Assembly: GCA_038502055.1 (NCBI GenBank)
Contig: JAXRKN010000044.1
Coordinates: 7,014,501-7,078,500, forward strand
Direction: 5' to 3'
Origin: Tanytarsus gracilentus
Lineage: Eukaryota > Arthropoda > Insecta > Diptera > Chironomidae
DNA length: 64,000 nucleotides
Shown: positions 12,501-25,900 of the stretch, piece by piece
Layout of the letters: every line of letters starts with the position of its first letter
Position numbering within the stretch: the first letter of the stretch is position 1
Translations under genes and position numbers: made by a program
Notes under the pieces: generated by a model
The model's input: only the letters and a program-made list of their open reading frames with translations
What the model was told of the DNA's origin: nothing
Database searches by the model: none

Positions 12501-15500
12501 AACAAAATGATCAACGAGTGGAGCGACATGAATTTTGTAGTAAACGCTTACCGTGACACTGGAACTTTTATTCTCTCTTCAATCGATGACATTCAAGTTC
12601 TACTTGACGATCACATAATTAAGACACAAACTATGAAAGGTTCACCATACATTAAACCTTTTGAAAAAGAAATTCTCGCATGGGAAAGAAAATTAACTTT
12701 ATTGCAAGAAATTCTTGATGATTGGATGAAAGTTCAAGCGACTTGGATGTACTTGGAACCAATTTTTGGATCTCCCGATATTCAATCTCAAATGCCTGAG
12801 GAAGGAAGACGTTTTAGTGCGGTTGATAAGATTTGGAAAGACTTAATGCGCACAGTCGCAAGTGACACTTTAGTGTTGGAAGTCATCGAGATTGATAAAA
12901 TGTCTGAGAAGCTCAAAAAATGTTATGGACTTCTCGAGCAAATTCAGAAAGGTCTGAATGAGTATCTCGAAAAGAAAAGACTTTACTTTCCTCGATTCTT
13001 TTTCCTGTCAAATGACGAACTGCTCGAAATTTTGTCAGAAACTAAAGACCCAACTCAAGTTCAACCTCATCTTAAAAAATGTTTTGAAGGAATTGCAAAA
13101 CTTACATTTACATCCGACCTGGACGTGACAGTTATTAAATCAAGCGAGGGTGAAGAAGTGACACTGGATGATGTCATCTCAACATCAAAAGCACGCGGTC
13201 AAGTTGAGAAATGGCTTTTGGAGCTCGAAAAATACATGAAAAAATCAATTCGTAATCAAATTTTGCTTTCATTTGAGGCTTACACAAAAACGATTCGTCA
13301 TCAGTGGGTGCTTGATTGGCCGGGACAATGTGTGCAGTCAATATCAGCTGCTTATTGGACGAGTAACATAACTGAATGTTTTTCACAATCGAATCCCGTT
13401 GAAGCACTCAAAAATTATTTCGAAGTTTGTAAAGAACAAATTGGTCACATTGTGGATCTTGTCAGAGGAAAATTGTCACTTCAAAATCGATTTACTTTGG
13501 GTGCACTAGTTGTGCTTGATGTCCATGGTCGTGATGTTCTAAACGATTTGATTGAGAAAGAATGCAGAAAAGATAATGACTTCAATTGGTTGTCACAACT
13601 TCGTTATTATATTGAAGAAATTCAATCAAACCCTCAACTCGTGACACGAATGATTAATTCATCACTTAATTATGGCTACGAATATTTGGGAAATACTTTG
13701 AGACTTGTCATAACACCACTGACTGATCGATGTTTCCGTACATTATTTGGAGCATTGCATTTGCATTTGGGGTAATTTAAAATGTTAATTAATTATATCC
13801 AATTAATTCAATTAATATTTTAGAGGAGCACCGGAAGGTCCAGCAGGTACTGGCAAAACAGAAACAACAAAAGATCTCGCTAAAGCTGTCGCTAAGCAGT
13901 GTGTCGTCTTCAATTGTTCCGATGGTCTCGATTATATTGCACTTGGAAAATTCTTTAAAGGACTTGCATCGTGCGGTGCTTGGTCATGTTTTGATGAATT
14001 CAATCGAATTGACTTGGAAGTGCTTTCAGTCGTTGCCCAACAAATTTTAACAATTCAACGAGGAATAAATTCAGGACTGCCGACTTTAATGTTCGAAGGA
14101 ACTTTGCTTCAACTCGATCCAGCTTGTGCTGTTTTTATCACAATGAATCCTGGCTATGCTGGTCGATCAGAACTTCCTGACAATTTAAAATCCCTCTTCA
14201 GATCTGTCGCCATGATGGTTCCCGATTATGCTTTAATTTCTGAAATTGAACTTTATTCTTATGGATTTTTGCAAGCGAAACCGATGGCAGTTAAAATTGT
14301 TGCAACATATCGACTCTGTTCTGAACAATTGTCATCACAATCTCACTACGATTATGGCATGAGAGCTGTTAAGTCTGTGTTAAAAGCTGCTGGTGCACTG
14401 AAATTAAAATATCCCGATGAACAAGAAGACATTTTAGTTCTAAGATCAATTAAAGATGTAAATTTAGCGAAATTCTTGAGTCATGATCTTCCGCTCTTTC
14501 AAGGAATTATTTCTGATCTCTTTCCTGGCATTAAATTACCCGAATCTGATTATGTCATTTTCAATAAAGCTGTTAAGGATGCATGCAGTGAGAACAACAT
14601 TCAATGCACTGAAGTTTTCCTAGAAAAAGTTCAACAACTTTATGAGATGATTCTCGTCAGACATGGCTTGATGATTGTCGGTCTGCCGTTTGGTGGAAAA
14701 ACTACAGCATATCGAATGTTAGCTAGAGCCTTGGATTTGATCGAACAACGTGGTGGAATGGATGAACATAAAGCAATTTATACTGTCATCAATCCAAAAT
14801 CTATCACGATGGGTCAACTTTATGGTCAATTTGATCCAATTTCACACGAGTGGAGTGACGGAATTTTAGCTGTAAGTTATCGAGCTTTTGCTGTGAGTAC
14901 AACGATGGAGAGGAAATGGTTGTTATTCGATGGACCAGTCGATGCAATTTGGATTGAAAACATGAACACTGTACTTGATGACAATAAAAAACTTTGCTTG
15001 ATGTCGGGAGAAATTATTCAACTGGCGCCGACAACAAATTTGATTTTTGAACCGATGGACTTGGAGGCGGCATCACCAGCTACTGTAAGTTTAATAAAGT
15101 TTTAAAATCATAAATTTTACGTAAAATTTTAGGTTTCACGTTGCGGAATGATTTACATGGAACCAGCTGCACTCGGTTGGAAACCACTTCTTGACTCGTG
15201 GATGCAAATTATGCCTAAACCAGTCAATGCTAGTAACAGACAAATAATCATCGCAATGTTCATGAGATTTTGTCCAATTCTTCTCTGGTTTATAAGAAAA
15301 GGTGGATTAAAAGAAATGATGCCGACCTCCGACTCAAATTTAATTAAATCACTGATGAACATTTTTGACTGTTTTACTGATGACTGGAGAATCGAAGTAC
15401 CTCCACCAACAGAAAAAGAAAATGCTGAAAATAAGGAAAAAGAGAAAGAAAAAGATAAAGAGAAAGAAAAGGAAAAAGAAAAAGATTCTTCAGTAAGAGA

Positions 15501-18500
15501 AGTCGAGCTTCGAGCTCAAATCGAAGGAATTTTCTTCTTCTCTTGCATTTGGGCACTTGGCGGTCCACTCTTTACTGAAAGTCGAATAAAATTCTCTGAA
15601 ATTTTTCGAGCTTTGATTGAAAAAAATTTCCCCGATGAACTTAATGAGAAATATCAAATTCCAGTTGATGTTCAAGTTCCACCCCTTGCAAAACCATTCA
15701 TTTTTCCAATTCCAAAAGCTGGTTCAGTTTTTGATTATCGATTCATTAAAGAAGGCAAAGGAAAATGGCGTTTATGGACTGACGACATGATGCAAACAGA
15801 GTCAATTCCTCGTGATAAACCAATGAACCAAATAATCGTCCCAACAATCGAGACAGTTCGAACTTATGCAATTCTAGACGTACTCGTAAAACATTCAAAA
15901 CATTTATTAATCGTGGGCCCAACCGGAACTGGAAAATCAATTTACATCAATGACTTTTTGTTTAAAAGAAATAACACAAATATTTATAAACCTTTGGTGA
16001 TGAATTTCTCATCTCAAACTACAGCAAATCAAACTCAAGACATTATCATGTCGAAACTTGATAAAAGACGTAAGGGAATATTCGGTCCACCGATAGGTCA
16101 GAAGTGTGTCGTCTTTGTTGATGATATCTCGATGCCAATGAAAGAAACTTACGGAGCTCAGCCGCCAATTGAGTTGTTGAGAATGTGGATGGATCATGAA
16201 ATTTGGTGAGTTTTGAAATATTAATTAATGTAAGATTACGAAATTTACAAAAATTATTTCAGGTACAATCGCAAAGAAAATGTCGCTATGAAATTGAACG
16301 ACATTCAGTTTGTTGTAGCAATGGGTCCACCAAGCACCGGTAACACAATCACACCTCGATTTTCACGTCACTTCAACACACTTGTAATTAATGAGTTTGA
16401 CGAAAGCACTCTCGTGACGATCTTCAGTAAAATTGTCCTTTGGCATTTGGACACTCGTGGATTCTCAAAAGAGTTTGATCCATGCATTGAAGAAATTACT
16501 GGTTCAACTTTGATAGTTTACCAAGAAGCGAAGAAGTTTTTGTTTCCAACACCTGCAAAGTGTCATTACTTGTTTAATATTCGCGATTTTTCACGAGTTA
16601 TTCAAGGAATGCTTTTGACAGTTCCAGAAGGCACAGAAGCTATTGACACAATGCGAAGACTTTGGGCTCATGAAATCACAAGAGTTTATGGTGATCGACT
16701 TGTTGATGATAATGATCGACTTTGGTTATTTAACATGATCATAAGCACAATAAGAGCCAAGATGGACATCGATCCTGAAGATTTGTTTGGAAGGTTTATG
16801 GAGCCAAAACAGATGACGGTCAAGGAATATGATTTGAAAAAACTAATGTTCTGCGACTTTACAAATCCAAAAGCTGAAAATAAACTTTACCTAGAAGTTG
16901 AGGAACTCGAGTCACTTCGATACACAGTTGAAGCTTATCTTGTTGAGTTGAATAACATGAGCAAGAAACCAATGAATCTTGTGATGTTTAGCTATGCCAT
17001 TGACCATTTGTCAAGAATTTGTCGAATAATTAAACCACCAAGAAGTCATGCACTGCTAATTGGTGTTGGTGGATCAGGTCGACAGTCACTAACTAGACTC
17101 GCAGCTCACATTAATGATTATGAAACTTTTCAAGTTGAAATATCCAAACAATATGGAATTAGTGAGTGGCACGAGGACATTAAAACAATTATAAAGAAAG
17201 TCAGTACATCTGAAAATCAAGGTGCTTTTATGTTCTCAGATGTTCAAATTAAAGAAGAAGCTTTTCTTGAAGAAATTTGTAGCATTTTGCACATGGGCGA
17301 AATTCCAAACTTGTTCAATGTTGAAGAGAAAAATGAAATCATAGAGACGATGAGACAAATTGATCGAGCTAAAGATAAAAGTTTGCAGAGCGATGGAAGT
17401 CCAATAACTTTGTTCAACATGTTTCTTAATGTGAGTAAGATTAAAGTATTAAAATTTCATCTTAAATTTGATAAAAACTTAATTGTTGAATTTTGTCGAC
17501 ATATAATTGAACAAAGCTTTGCTTTTTACGAGTCAATTTATCAACAATTTTTTTGTTGATTTTTAAAATTTAATTTCTCACTTTTAGATCGTTCGTGAAC
17601 ATTTCCACATTGTCCTCTCGATGTCACCCATTGGTAACACTTTCCGCAATCGCATTCGTAAATTTCCGGCAATTATTAATTGCTGCACAATTGATTGGTT
17701 CGAAGCGTGGCCTGAAGATGCTCTTTTGGCAGTCGCTACAAAATATTTGGAAAATGTCGATTTGTCAGAGATAGAAAAGCCTATTTGCATTGACATGTGC
17801 ATGAAATTTCATTCATCAACTGAAAAACTTTCTGATGAATTTTTGTACCGCCTTAAGCGTCACAATTACATTACACCAACTTCATATCTCGAGATGATTC
17901 ACACTTTTAAAGATTTATTACAAAAGAAACGAAATGAAAATATGAAAACTAAAAATCGATACTTGACTGGCATTGAACAATTAGCGACAGCTAAAAAGCA
18001 GGTCAATGTCCTTAAAGCTAATCTCGAGGAACTTCAACCATCGCTCAAACTCGCAGCTGAAACTGTTACAAAACAACTTGCACAAGTCCAAAAAGATCAA
18101 GAGAATGCGAATGTGAAAAAGGAGCAAGTGATGGTCGATGAAGCTGCAGCGATTGAACAAGCAACTGTTGCTAATGCAATAAAGCAAGAATGTGATGCAA
18201 AATTAGAAGAAGCAATTCCGAAACTTAATGAAGCCAATTCCGCACTTCAAGCTCTCCCATCGCAAGAAATTACTCTCTTAAAAACTATGAAAAGTCCACC
18301 GGGCTGCATAAGAATTGTCATGGAAGGAATTTGCATTATGAAGGACATAAAACCCGAAAGAACTCCAAATCCATCCGGCGTTGGTGTAATTGATGATTAT
18401 TGGCCGACATCGAAGAAAATTTTAACAGACATGAAATTTCTCGACAGTTTGCTCAACTTTGATAAGGAAAATATTCCATCACGGGTCATTCAAAAAATTC

Positions 18501-21500
18501 ACGATCGAGTTTTAACAAATGAAAATTTTGATTTTGAAAAAATTAAAGCTGCATCGGCTGCGTGCGAATGTTTAAGCAATTGGATCACAGCAATTGTAGA
18601 TTATGACAAAGTCATCAAACTTGTCGCACCGAAGAGAGCTGCACTTGCTGAAGCTCAATCGTGTTATAATGTGAGGTTTATAAAATTTGATAAAACTTTA
18701 ATTTTATTTAAGTTCTTTTAGGCTTCGATTTTAGCACTTACTGGAAAAAAACAACAGCTTGCAGGACTTGAAGCAAATTTGACTGAGTTAAAACGACAAT
18801 TGGATGAACAAATTGCAATTCAAGGGTAAAATTTGATATAAATAGATTTACTTAATTTAATTTTTATCATTTAGTGAAAAGCAAGAAATGGTCGAAGCTT
18901 GCACAAAACAGCTTGAACGTGCTACTGAACTCATTAATGGTCTCGGTGGTGAAGGTGTTCGATGGAGTGAAGCTGCATTGCATCTTGAAAAAGATTTCGA
19001 AACCTTCACTGGCGATGTTTTAGTTGCGTCTGGTGTTGTCGCTTATCTCGGACCGTTCACAAGCGATTTTCGCAATAAACAAATTCAAGAGTGGCGAGAT
19101 CGATGTGAAGAGTCGGGAATTAAATGTGCACCAAACTTTTTAATGCAAAATGTACTCGGTGATCCGGTTATGATTCGATCGTGGAATATTTTTGGTCTTC
19201 CAAGTGACTCGTTTTCAATTGAGAGTGCTATAATTTTTCAAAACACTCGTCGATGGCCATTGTGCATTGATCCGAACGGTCAAGCAAACAAATGGATTAA
19301 AAATATGGAGAAACAGAATCGTTTAGGTGTCATTCGATTGTCACAGCCTGATTACACGCGAGTTTTGGAAAATTCAATTCAATTTGGACTTCCAGTGCTA
19401 CTTGAAAACATTGGTGAAGAAATTGAGGCGATTCTCGAGCCTGTTTTACTTAAACAAACATTTAAGCAAAGCGGAACAATTTGTATAAAACTTGGAGAGT
19501 CCATAATCGAGTACAATGACCAATTTAGATTCTTCATCACCACAAAACTATCAAACCCGCACTACCATCCTGATCTTGCTGTCAAAGTGACACTCTTGAA
19601 CTTTATGATCACTCCAGTTGGTCTTCAAGATCAACTTTTGGCCATTACAGTTGCACGTGAACGTCCTGACTTGGAAACTGAAAAAAACCAACTCATAATT
19701 CAAAATGCCGAAAATAAGAAACAACTCAAAGAGATTGAGGAGAAAATTTTGGAAGTTTTGTCGTCGGAAGGAAATATTTTGGAAGATGAAACGGCCGTTC
19801 AGGTTTTGAGTTCTTCTAAAATTCTCTCGAATGAAATTAATGAAAAACAAGCAGTTGTTGAAGTAACTGAAAATCAAATTGACACTGCTCGACTTGGTTA
19901 CACGCCGATCGCAAAACATTCGACAATTTTATTCTTCACAATTGTTGAGCTTGCAAATATTGATCCGATGTATCAATACAGTCTCGCATGGTTCGTTAAT
20001 CTCTTTACAAATGCAATTGATAATACTGAGAAAGTTGATGATTTGGAACAGCGATTGACAGACTTGACAAACTATTTTACGTACAGTCTTTATGTGAACA
20101 TTTGTCGAAGTCTTTTTGAGCGCGACAAGTTGCTTTTCTCACTTTTATTGGCGGTAAATTTGATGCGAGATCGAGGTGAAATTGTACAAGAAGAATGGAT
20201 GTTTTTGCTGACTGGTGGCGTTGGTCTTCATAATCCACACGAAAATCCTGGAAAATGGATATCAACAAAAACTTGGGACGAGATTTGCAGGTGAAATATT
20301 TTTTATCAACATCCAGGAGATTTTTATTAAAATTTTATTTCCGCAGATTGTCAGAATTTGAAGTCTTCAAAAAGTTGCGTGAAAGTGTCACGAAAGACTT
20401 GAGTTTATGGGAAGAATTTTACAATGACGATTCACCGCAAACGAAAAAGCTTCCCAAAAATTGGAATGACTTGAATGATTTTCATAAAATTATGATTCTT
20501 CGATGCTTCAGATCTGATAAACTTGTGCCGGCAATTACAAGCTTTGTGAGCTGTGAGTTGAAAGTTTATTTTAATTTTAATTTTCTTGATATTAAATTTT
20601 AATTTTAGCCGTCATGGGTCAAAAGTTCATTGAACCGCCGCCATTTGATCTTCAAGCATCTTACGACGATTCTCATTGCTGCATTCCTCTAATTTTCATT
20701 CTTACACCTGGCGCTGATCCAATTGCGAATCTTCTCAAATTTGCTGATGATCAAGGTTATGGAGCTAATCGACTTTTCTCGCTTTCACTTGGACAAGGTC
20801 AAGGACCGATAGCCTCAAGGATGGTTGATGAAGGCACTAAATTTGGCAATTGGGTTGTGCTTCAAAATTGTCATTTAGCGAAAAGTTGGATGCCATCTTT
20901 AGAGAAAATTTGCGAAGGATTTTCAGCAGACACAACTCACCCTGACTTCCGTTTATGGCTCACTTCATATCCATCAGAAGATTTTCCAGTAGTCGTTTTA
21001 CAAAATGGTGTAAAAATTACAAATGAACCACCAAAAGGTTTCAAGAACAAAATTTTAGAATCCTTCCAAAGTGATTTAATAAATAATCAAGAATGGTTCA
21101 AAAAGCAGTCGAAGAATTTAAAATCACTGCTTTACTCGCTCTGCTTCTTTCATGCTGTCATTCAAGAGGTGAGTTTGCAGTTTTAAAAATTGGGTGGCCA
21201 GGTGTTAAAAAATTTAATGTGTTTGAAATCTCATCGCTAATAATTTAAATTTTAAATTTTATCTCAACTTGTGTAACTTTTAAAAAATTATAAATCTGGT
21301 CATCCTATTTTAAATAATTTATTTATTATTTAATTTACAGCGACGTCAATTCGGTCCGATTGGCTGGAATATCAGTTATGAATTCAATGAAACTGATTTG
21401 CGTATAAGCGTTCGACAGTTGATGATTTTTCTGAATGAGTACGAGGAAGTTCAATATGTGGCCTTGAGATATCTCACTGGCGAGTGCAATTATGGTGGTC

Positions 21501-22950
21501 GAGTAACTGATGATTGGGATCGTCGATGTCTTAACACAATTCTATCGAGATACTACCAGTCGAGTGTGATCGAAGATGAAAAATATAAATTTGATGAGAG
21601 CGGATTTTATTTCGTGCCAGGGGTCAAGGACTATGAGTCATTAATTAATCACATAAAAGCATTACCAACTGAAGCAAAACCAGGAATTTTCGGACTCCAT
21701 GAGAATGCGAATATTTACAAAGATGAAAAGGAAACAGAATCGCTATTGAAAAATATTTTGAGCACTCAGGTGAGAAAAAAAATTGTTTTGTAATAAAAAA
21801 ATTAATTCAAATTAATTTTTTCTATTGTTCTCAAATTAAGGATCGCATGGTAATTTTATTGAGATTCAATTTATGAAAATTTATGAAATTGACGTTTTAA
21901 ATTTTTTCAATTTAGGATATTTACAAGCTAAAGGTTTGAACAGTTTAATTTAATATTTAAAAATTTTAATAATTTTTGTTTAAATTTTTTTCAGCAACTT
22001 GAGGATGAAGAGGTTAAAAATTTTACATCCTGTTTCATCTATTCAAATATTTCTATCACAATTATTTTAATTTCTAGGTTAAAGAAGGAAGCTTTAGTAA
22101 ATCTGAAAAGCTAGTGGTCGATGTTTCCAATGACATCCTCGCCATGCTACCAAACCCATTCGATATTGATGATGTGAGCCAAAAATATCCGACAAGCTAT
22201 CATCAAAGCATGAACACAGTTTTGGTGCATGAAATGGGAAGATTTAATATTTTATTATCGACGATAAGAAACAGTCTTCAAATTGTCATAAAAGCTATTA
22301 AAGGACTTGTCTTAATCACACCAGATATTGAGGAAGTTGTCAACTCAATTGTGATTGGAAAAATACCACTAACATGGGCGAACAAATCATATCCGAGTTG
22401 TAAACCTTTGGGAAGTTTTATTAACGATTTTGTGGAACGTCTTCAATTTTTCCAAAAGTGGATGGACGAAGGACCGCCAGTGAACTTTTGGCTTTCAGGT
22501 TTTTATTTCACGCAAGCTTTTCTCACCGGAGCTCAACAGAATTTCGCACGAAAATATAAAATTCCAATCGATTTGCTGGTTTTCGATTACGAAATTCAAA
22601 GTGTCGATGCACTCGAGACTCCGCCAGAGGATGGAGTTTATGTTTATGGACTTTATCTTGAAGGCGCTCGTTGGGATCGAAACAAAAATTGCTTGCAAGA
22701 ATCACTGCCGAGAGTTTTACATGACAAAATGCCATTGATATGGCTTCGACCGCTTAAAAAAGAAGAACTTGCACTTAAGCATGTTTTTACATGTCCAGTA
22801 TATAAAACTTCAGAACGTCAAGGAGTTGTCTCAACGACTGGTCATAGCTCAAATTTTGTCATCGCCATGTTTTTGAATTGTGATAAAGCAACAAATCCTG
22901 ATCATTGGGTCATGCGTGGAACTGCTTTGCTTTGTCAATTGAGTCAATAA
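9567..22950 (+). CDS. Axonemal dynein heavy chain, copy B (complete, DNAH3/7/12 group)
   Basis: Complete inner-arm axonemal dynein heavy chain, predicted 4022 aa, close to the usual length of DNAH7. Exons: 9567-9810, 9861-10415, 10556-11514, 11568-~11857, 11909-12435, 12496-13771, 13824-15084, 15133-16205, 16263-17430, 17588-18670, 18722-18825, 18875-20290, 20347-20552, 20609-21168, 21341-21769, three candidate microexons (21841-21849, 21916-21933, 21996-22013) and 22078-22950. All phases join. Nucleotide-binding loops: AAA1 GPAGTGKT (about residue 1290), AAA2 GLPFGGKT (about 1570), AAA3 GPTGTGKS (about 1966), AAA4 GVGGSGRQ (about 2328). The AAA1 Walker B reads CFDEFNR. The stalk coiled coil with the microtubule-binding domain lies at about 2565-2870. 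The C-terminus ends [18 protein letters not shown]...LLCQLSQ, typical of the group. In flies such genes act in sperm tails and chordotonal cilia. Exact orthology among DNAH3, 7 and 12 is not settled here. Confidence 0.96.
21841..22013 (+). other. Cluster of three candidate microexons (9, 18 and 18 bp)
   Basis: Between the exon ending at 21769 and the last exon at 22078, three tiny segments are each bounded by AG before and GT after: 21841-21849 (DRM), 21916-21933 (DIYKLK) and 21996-22013 (QLEDEE). Each is a multiple of three and in phase 0, so inclusion or skipping keeps the reading frame. The implied introns are 71, 66, 62 and 64 bp, normal for this gene. They fall in the poorly conserved linker between AAA6 and the C-terminal domain. 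Without transcript data any of them could be a chance match. QLEDEE is the best supported because of its pyrimidine-rich acceptor. Confidence 0.55.
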
Positions 22951-22980
22951 TTTATTTGTGTGATTTTAAAATTAAAAGTC

Positions 22981-22986
22981 AATAAA
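22981..22986 (+). terminator. Polyadenylation signal of dynein copy B
   Basis: AATAAA lies 30 bp after the stop codon, the only such hexamer close downstream. It implies a very short 3' UTR. Confidence 0.55.
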
Positions 22987-25900
22987 AATTAGTCGAGTGT
23001 TTTTTTCACAAAAATTTTGAGTTTTCTCACCTTCATTTTGAATTTCATCAAAATGTTAATTGATACTTTAAAGTGGTCACAACTGTCATAAGAAATTAAA
23101 AGCAAATTTGACCCATGAAAACTTAAATTGCGAAACATTTTTGCGCTCGAAAAACTCTTAACATATAAAATATTTTTCAATTACTTCTTTAAACTCAAAT
23201 AATGCAAAAACGTGACTTGATTGCTTCCATAATAACAATTTTAATCGCTAATCTTCGCGTCTTTGTTTCTTCTTCTTCCATCTGACTCATTCATGTACAT
23301 ACAAATGTGGATGGAGTGCTTTATGATGATACTTGATTGCTTGTTGGTTGCGCGATGACGAAAGTTTATTGACCACTAAGCGCATGTGATGTTGAAGAAT
23401 TTATCATGCTGGCAATTAGATTTGTCATGGTATCTTAATAAACGCATTCAGTTGTTCAGCAGTTAGAAGTTTTTTTATGGTTTGTGTGAAGTCTTAAAAA
23501 TTTTATGGATTTATTAAAAATAAATAAATTGTTTTAATTTTAAAAATTATTTACTTAAATTTTGAATAATATATAAAAAATACTTTCAACTATCATAAAC
23601 CATCTTCTCAACATGATCAACCAAAAACTTCCACTGAATGTTTCACAACATTCCAATGCAACATTAAAACATCAACTTAAAACATTGTGCCGGCATGAAG
23701 TGTAATAACTTTTCCTCATATCCATTCGTGAGTTTCAACTCGTAACAAGCGGTCGTTCATAATTTTGCTTTCTTGGCAGTTGATCGAGTGATGATAATTG
23801 AGTTTATGTTTTGTGTGTCTCTTGAACCTTTTTCTTGAAAGAAAGAGAGAGAAAAAATAATAAGCAAAGAATAATTGAAGAGAAAAGAACTTTTTGGAGA
23901 ATTGTGGAATTAATTAAATTCAAGTAATAAAAAAAATAAAAAAAAGATTGTGGATTTTCTTTTGGCTGTCGCCGCGTGAGAACAAAAAAATATAAATTTT
24001 GTTTGGCAAGTTCGAAAGGTAAGACGAGAGTCAACAAGAATTTTATTAAAAAAATTCGCAAAGCAAATTAAAATTCGAGAAATTAATTCTACAAGTTGCG
24101 AGTAAAAAGTCAACACATTACTGCAAAGTTTATCTAAGACTTCCATTTTAACTCAAATTAACATAAAGCACACAGATCATCATGACTAGTAACTTGTTGA
24201 TGAACTCTCGCCTCTCCGTACATGTGAATAATTTCGCTATGAAAAAGAACAATTGTTGGGAAAGAAAGAAGAAGAAAAGTTCTTTGTGAGGCTTCGCGAG
24301 GTTTTACAAAAACCAGTTTCACAGGCATCTGCAGAGAAATGAAAAAAAAATTATGCACACTGAAATTTCATCAAAAAAAACTCGTGTGTGCATGTGCATG
24401 GAAGAGGAGAGAAAGAAAGGTAGAAGAATTCGCAAAATGAATAATTGTGCGTTGTTGCGAATGGCTTGAAGGAGGAATCAGAAAATTTTGCCACTTTTAT
24501 AAATATTTAAAGAAAAATTTTGTTATCAAATTTTAACGAAAAATTTTAATTAAACATCACTGTGACAAAATTTTTAATCAATCCCAATCTCCCGACAACT
24601 TCTTCTTCTTTACTTCCACTCCTCTCTTTTTTTATCATACACGAAAAAAAAATCAAAAATGCAATGCCGGCATATCAGGCAATGGCATGCAATGCATCAA
24701 ATTAAAAATTTTACTTTCCTTTGACCATAAGAGTGAGTGATAAGAAAAGTGCGCAACACATAAAAAAATGAGGGATTGTTGAACTCTCACGAAAAAGAGA
24801 GACACGAAATAAAAATTTAAAGTTTCACGTTTTCTTCTTCATCATTTTCCTGATCAATGAACATGCATAAAAATTGACATTTTGCAACGTTGTGCATGCA
24901 TGAAGATGAAAGTTTTCGCTTTATCGAAGTGTTCGACATGAGAAATGTGATTTATGTTATAAAACTTTGAAGTGTAATAATTTTTTATGATGTTACATCT
25001 GAAAATCGGAAGAAGCGTCAAAGAGCGGGTTTTTTCATAATGGTCGACTATGAGAGATGACAAATGAATGGCGGTCGTTTCATCATCGATTAAATAAAGC
25101 AAATATTTTGCATGTGGATGCGACTTGAAATTTTAATTCTAAGAAATTGAAAAAACTCTCAAAACACAAAATAAATATTCACAACCTTCGGCATCATCAG
25201 GTGAACACGTCCGAAAAACCTTCGACTTTCCATGTCTTTAAAATGTTCGTAAGCATTAAATTAAAAGTCGAAGTCGCATTTAAATGACTCATCGAATGTA
25301 TTCAAACCAGCTATTATAAAATTTATGCAGCGTTATTTTGAGTCATATTAAGCTCAATTTCGATTAAAGCGAGACTCACTGTCTCAGCGCTATGTAATCA
25401 CGCATAAAATTTTATTAAAGGTTGTCTGCATCAAGTGCCACATGTATGGCAACCGGATATTGAGATTATGTTCGACATGCAATATTATGCCACTCGGAAT
25501 AAAGATCCTTCATAACACATCCGATCGCTCCTTTTTTTCACAGTCTCATGCACAAACAGATGTTCACGATCCATGAGAATTTTTGTAATTTTCTCTTTTT
25601 TATTCTTCTTCTTTTTTTTTAGCTGTAAATGTTGTAAAATATTTAAATTTTCAAGTTTTTCAAGAGAACTGAAACTATTTATGGCATTGCAATAAAATTA
25701 AGAAAATAAAAAGTTTAATAATAATTACAGGAAGTTTTTTAAGGTCATAAAATGCGCTTTAATACCTCAACATTTTTTAATCAAGAATAAAATTTATAAA
25801 AAATTAATAGAAAATAATTAAAAAATGCGTTTCAACACATCAACAAAAATATTTTTTTATTTTATGAAAATAATAATTTTAATAAAAAAAGTTAAGTGAC

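Noticed and set aside
23804..24358. Minus-strand open frames between 23804 and 24358 as a small gene
   Set aside because: They are short, low-complexity, overlap in different frames and have no domain or exon partner.
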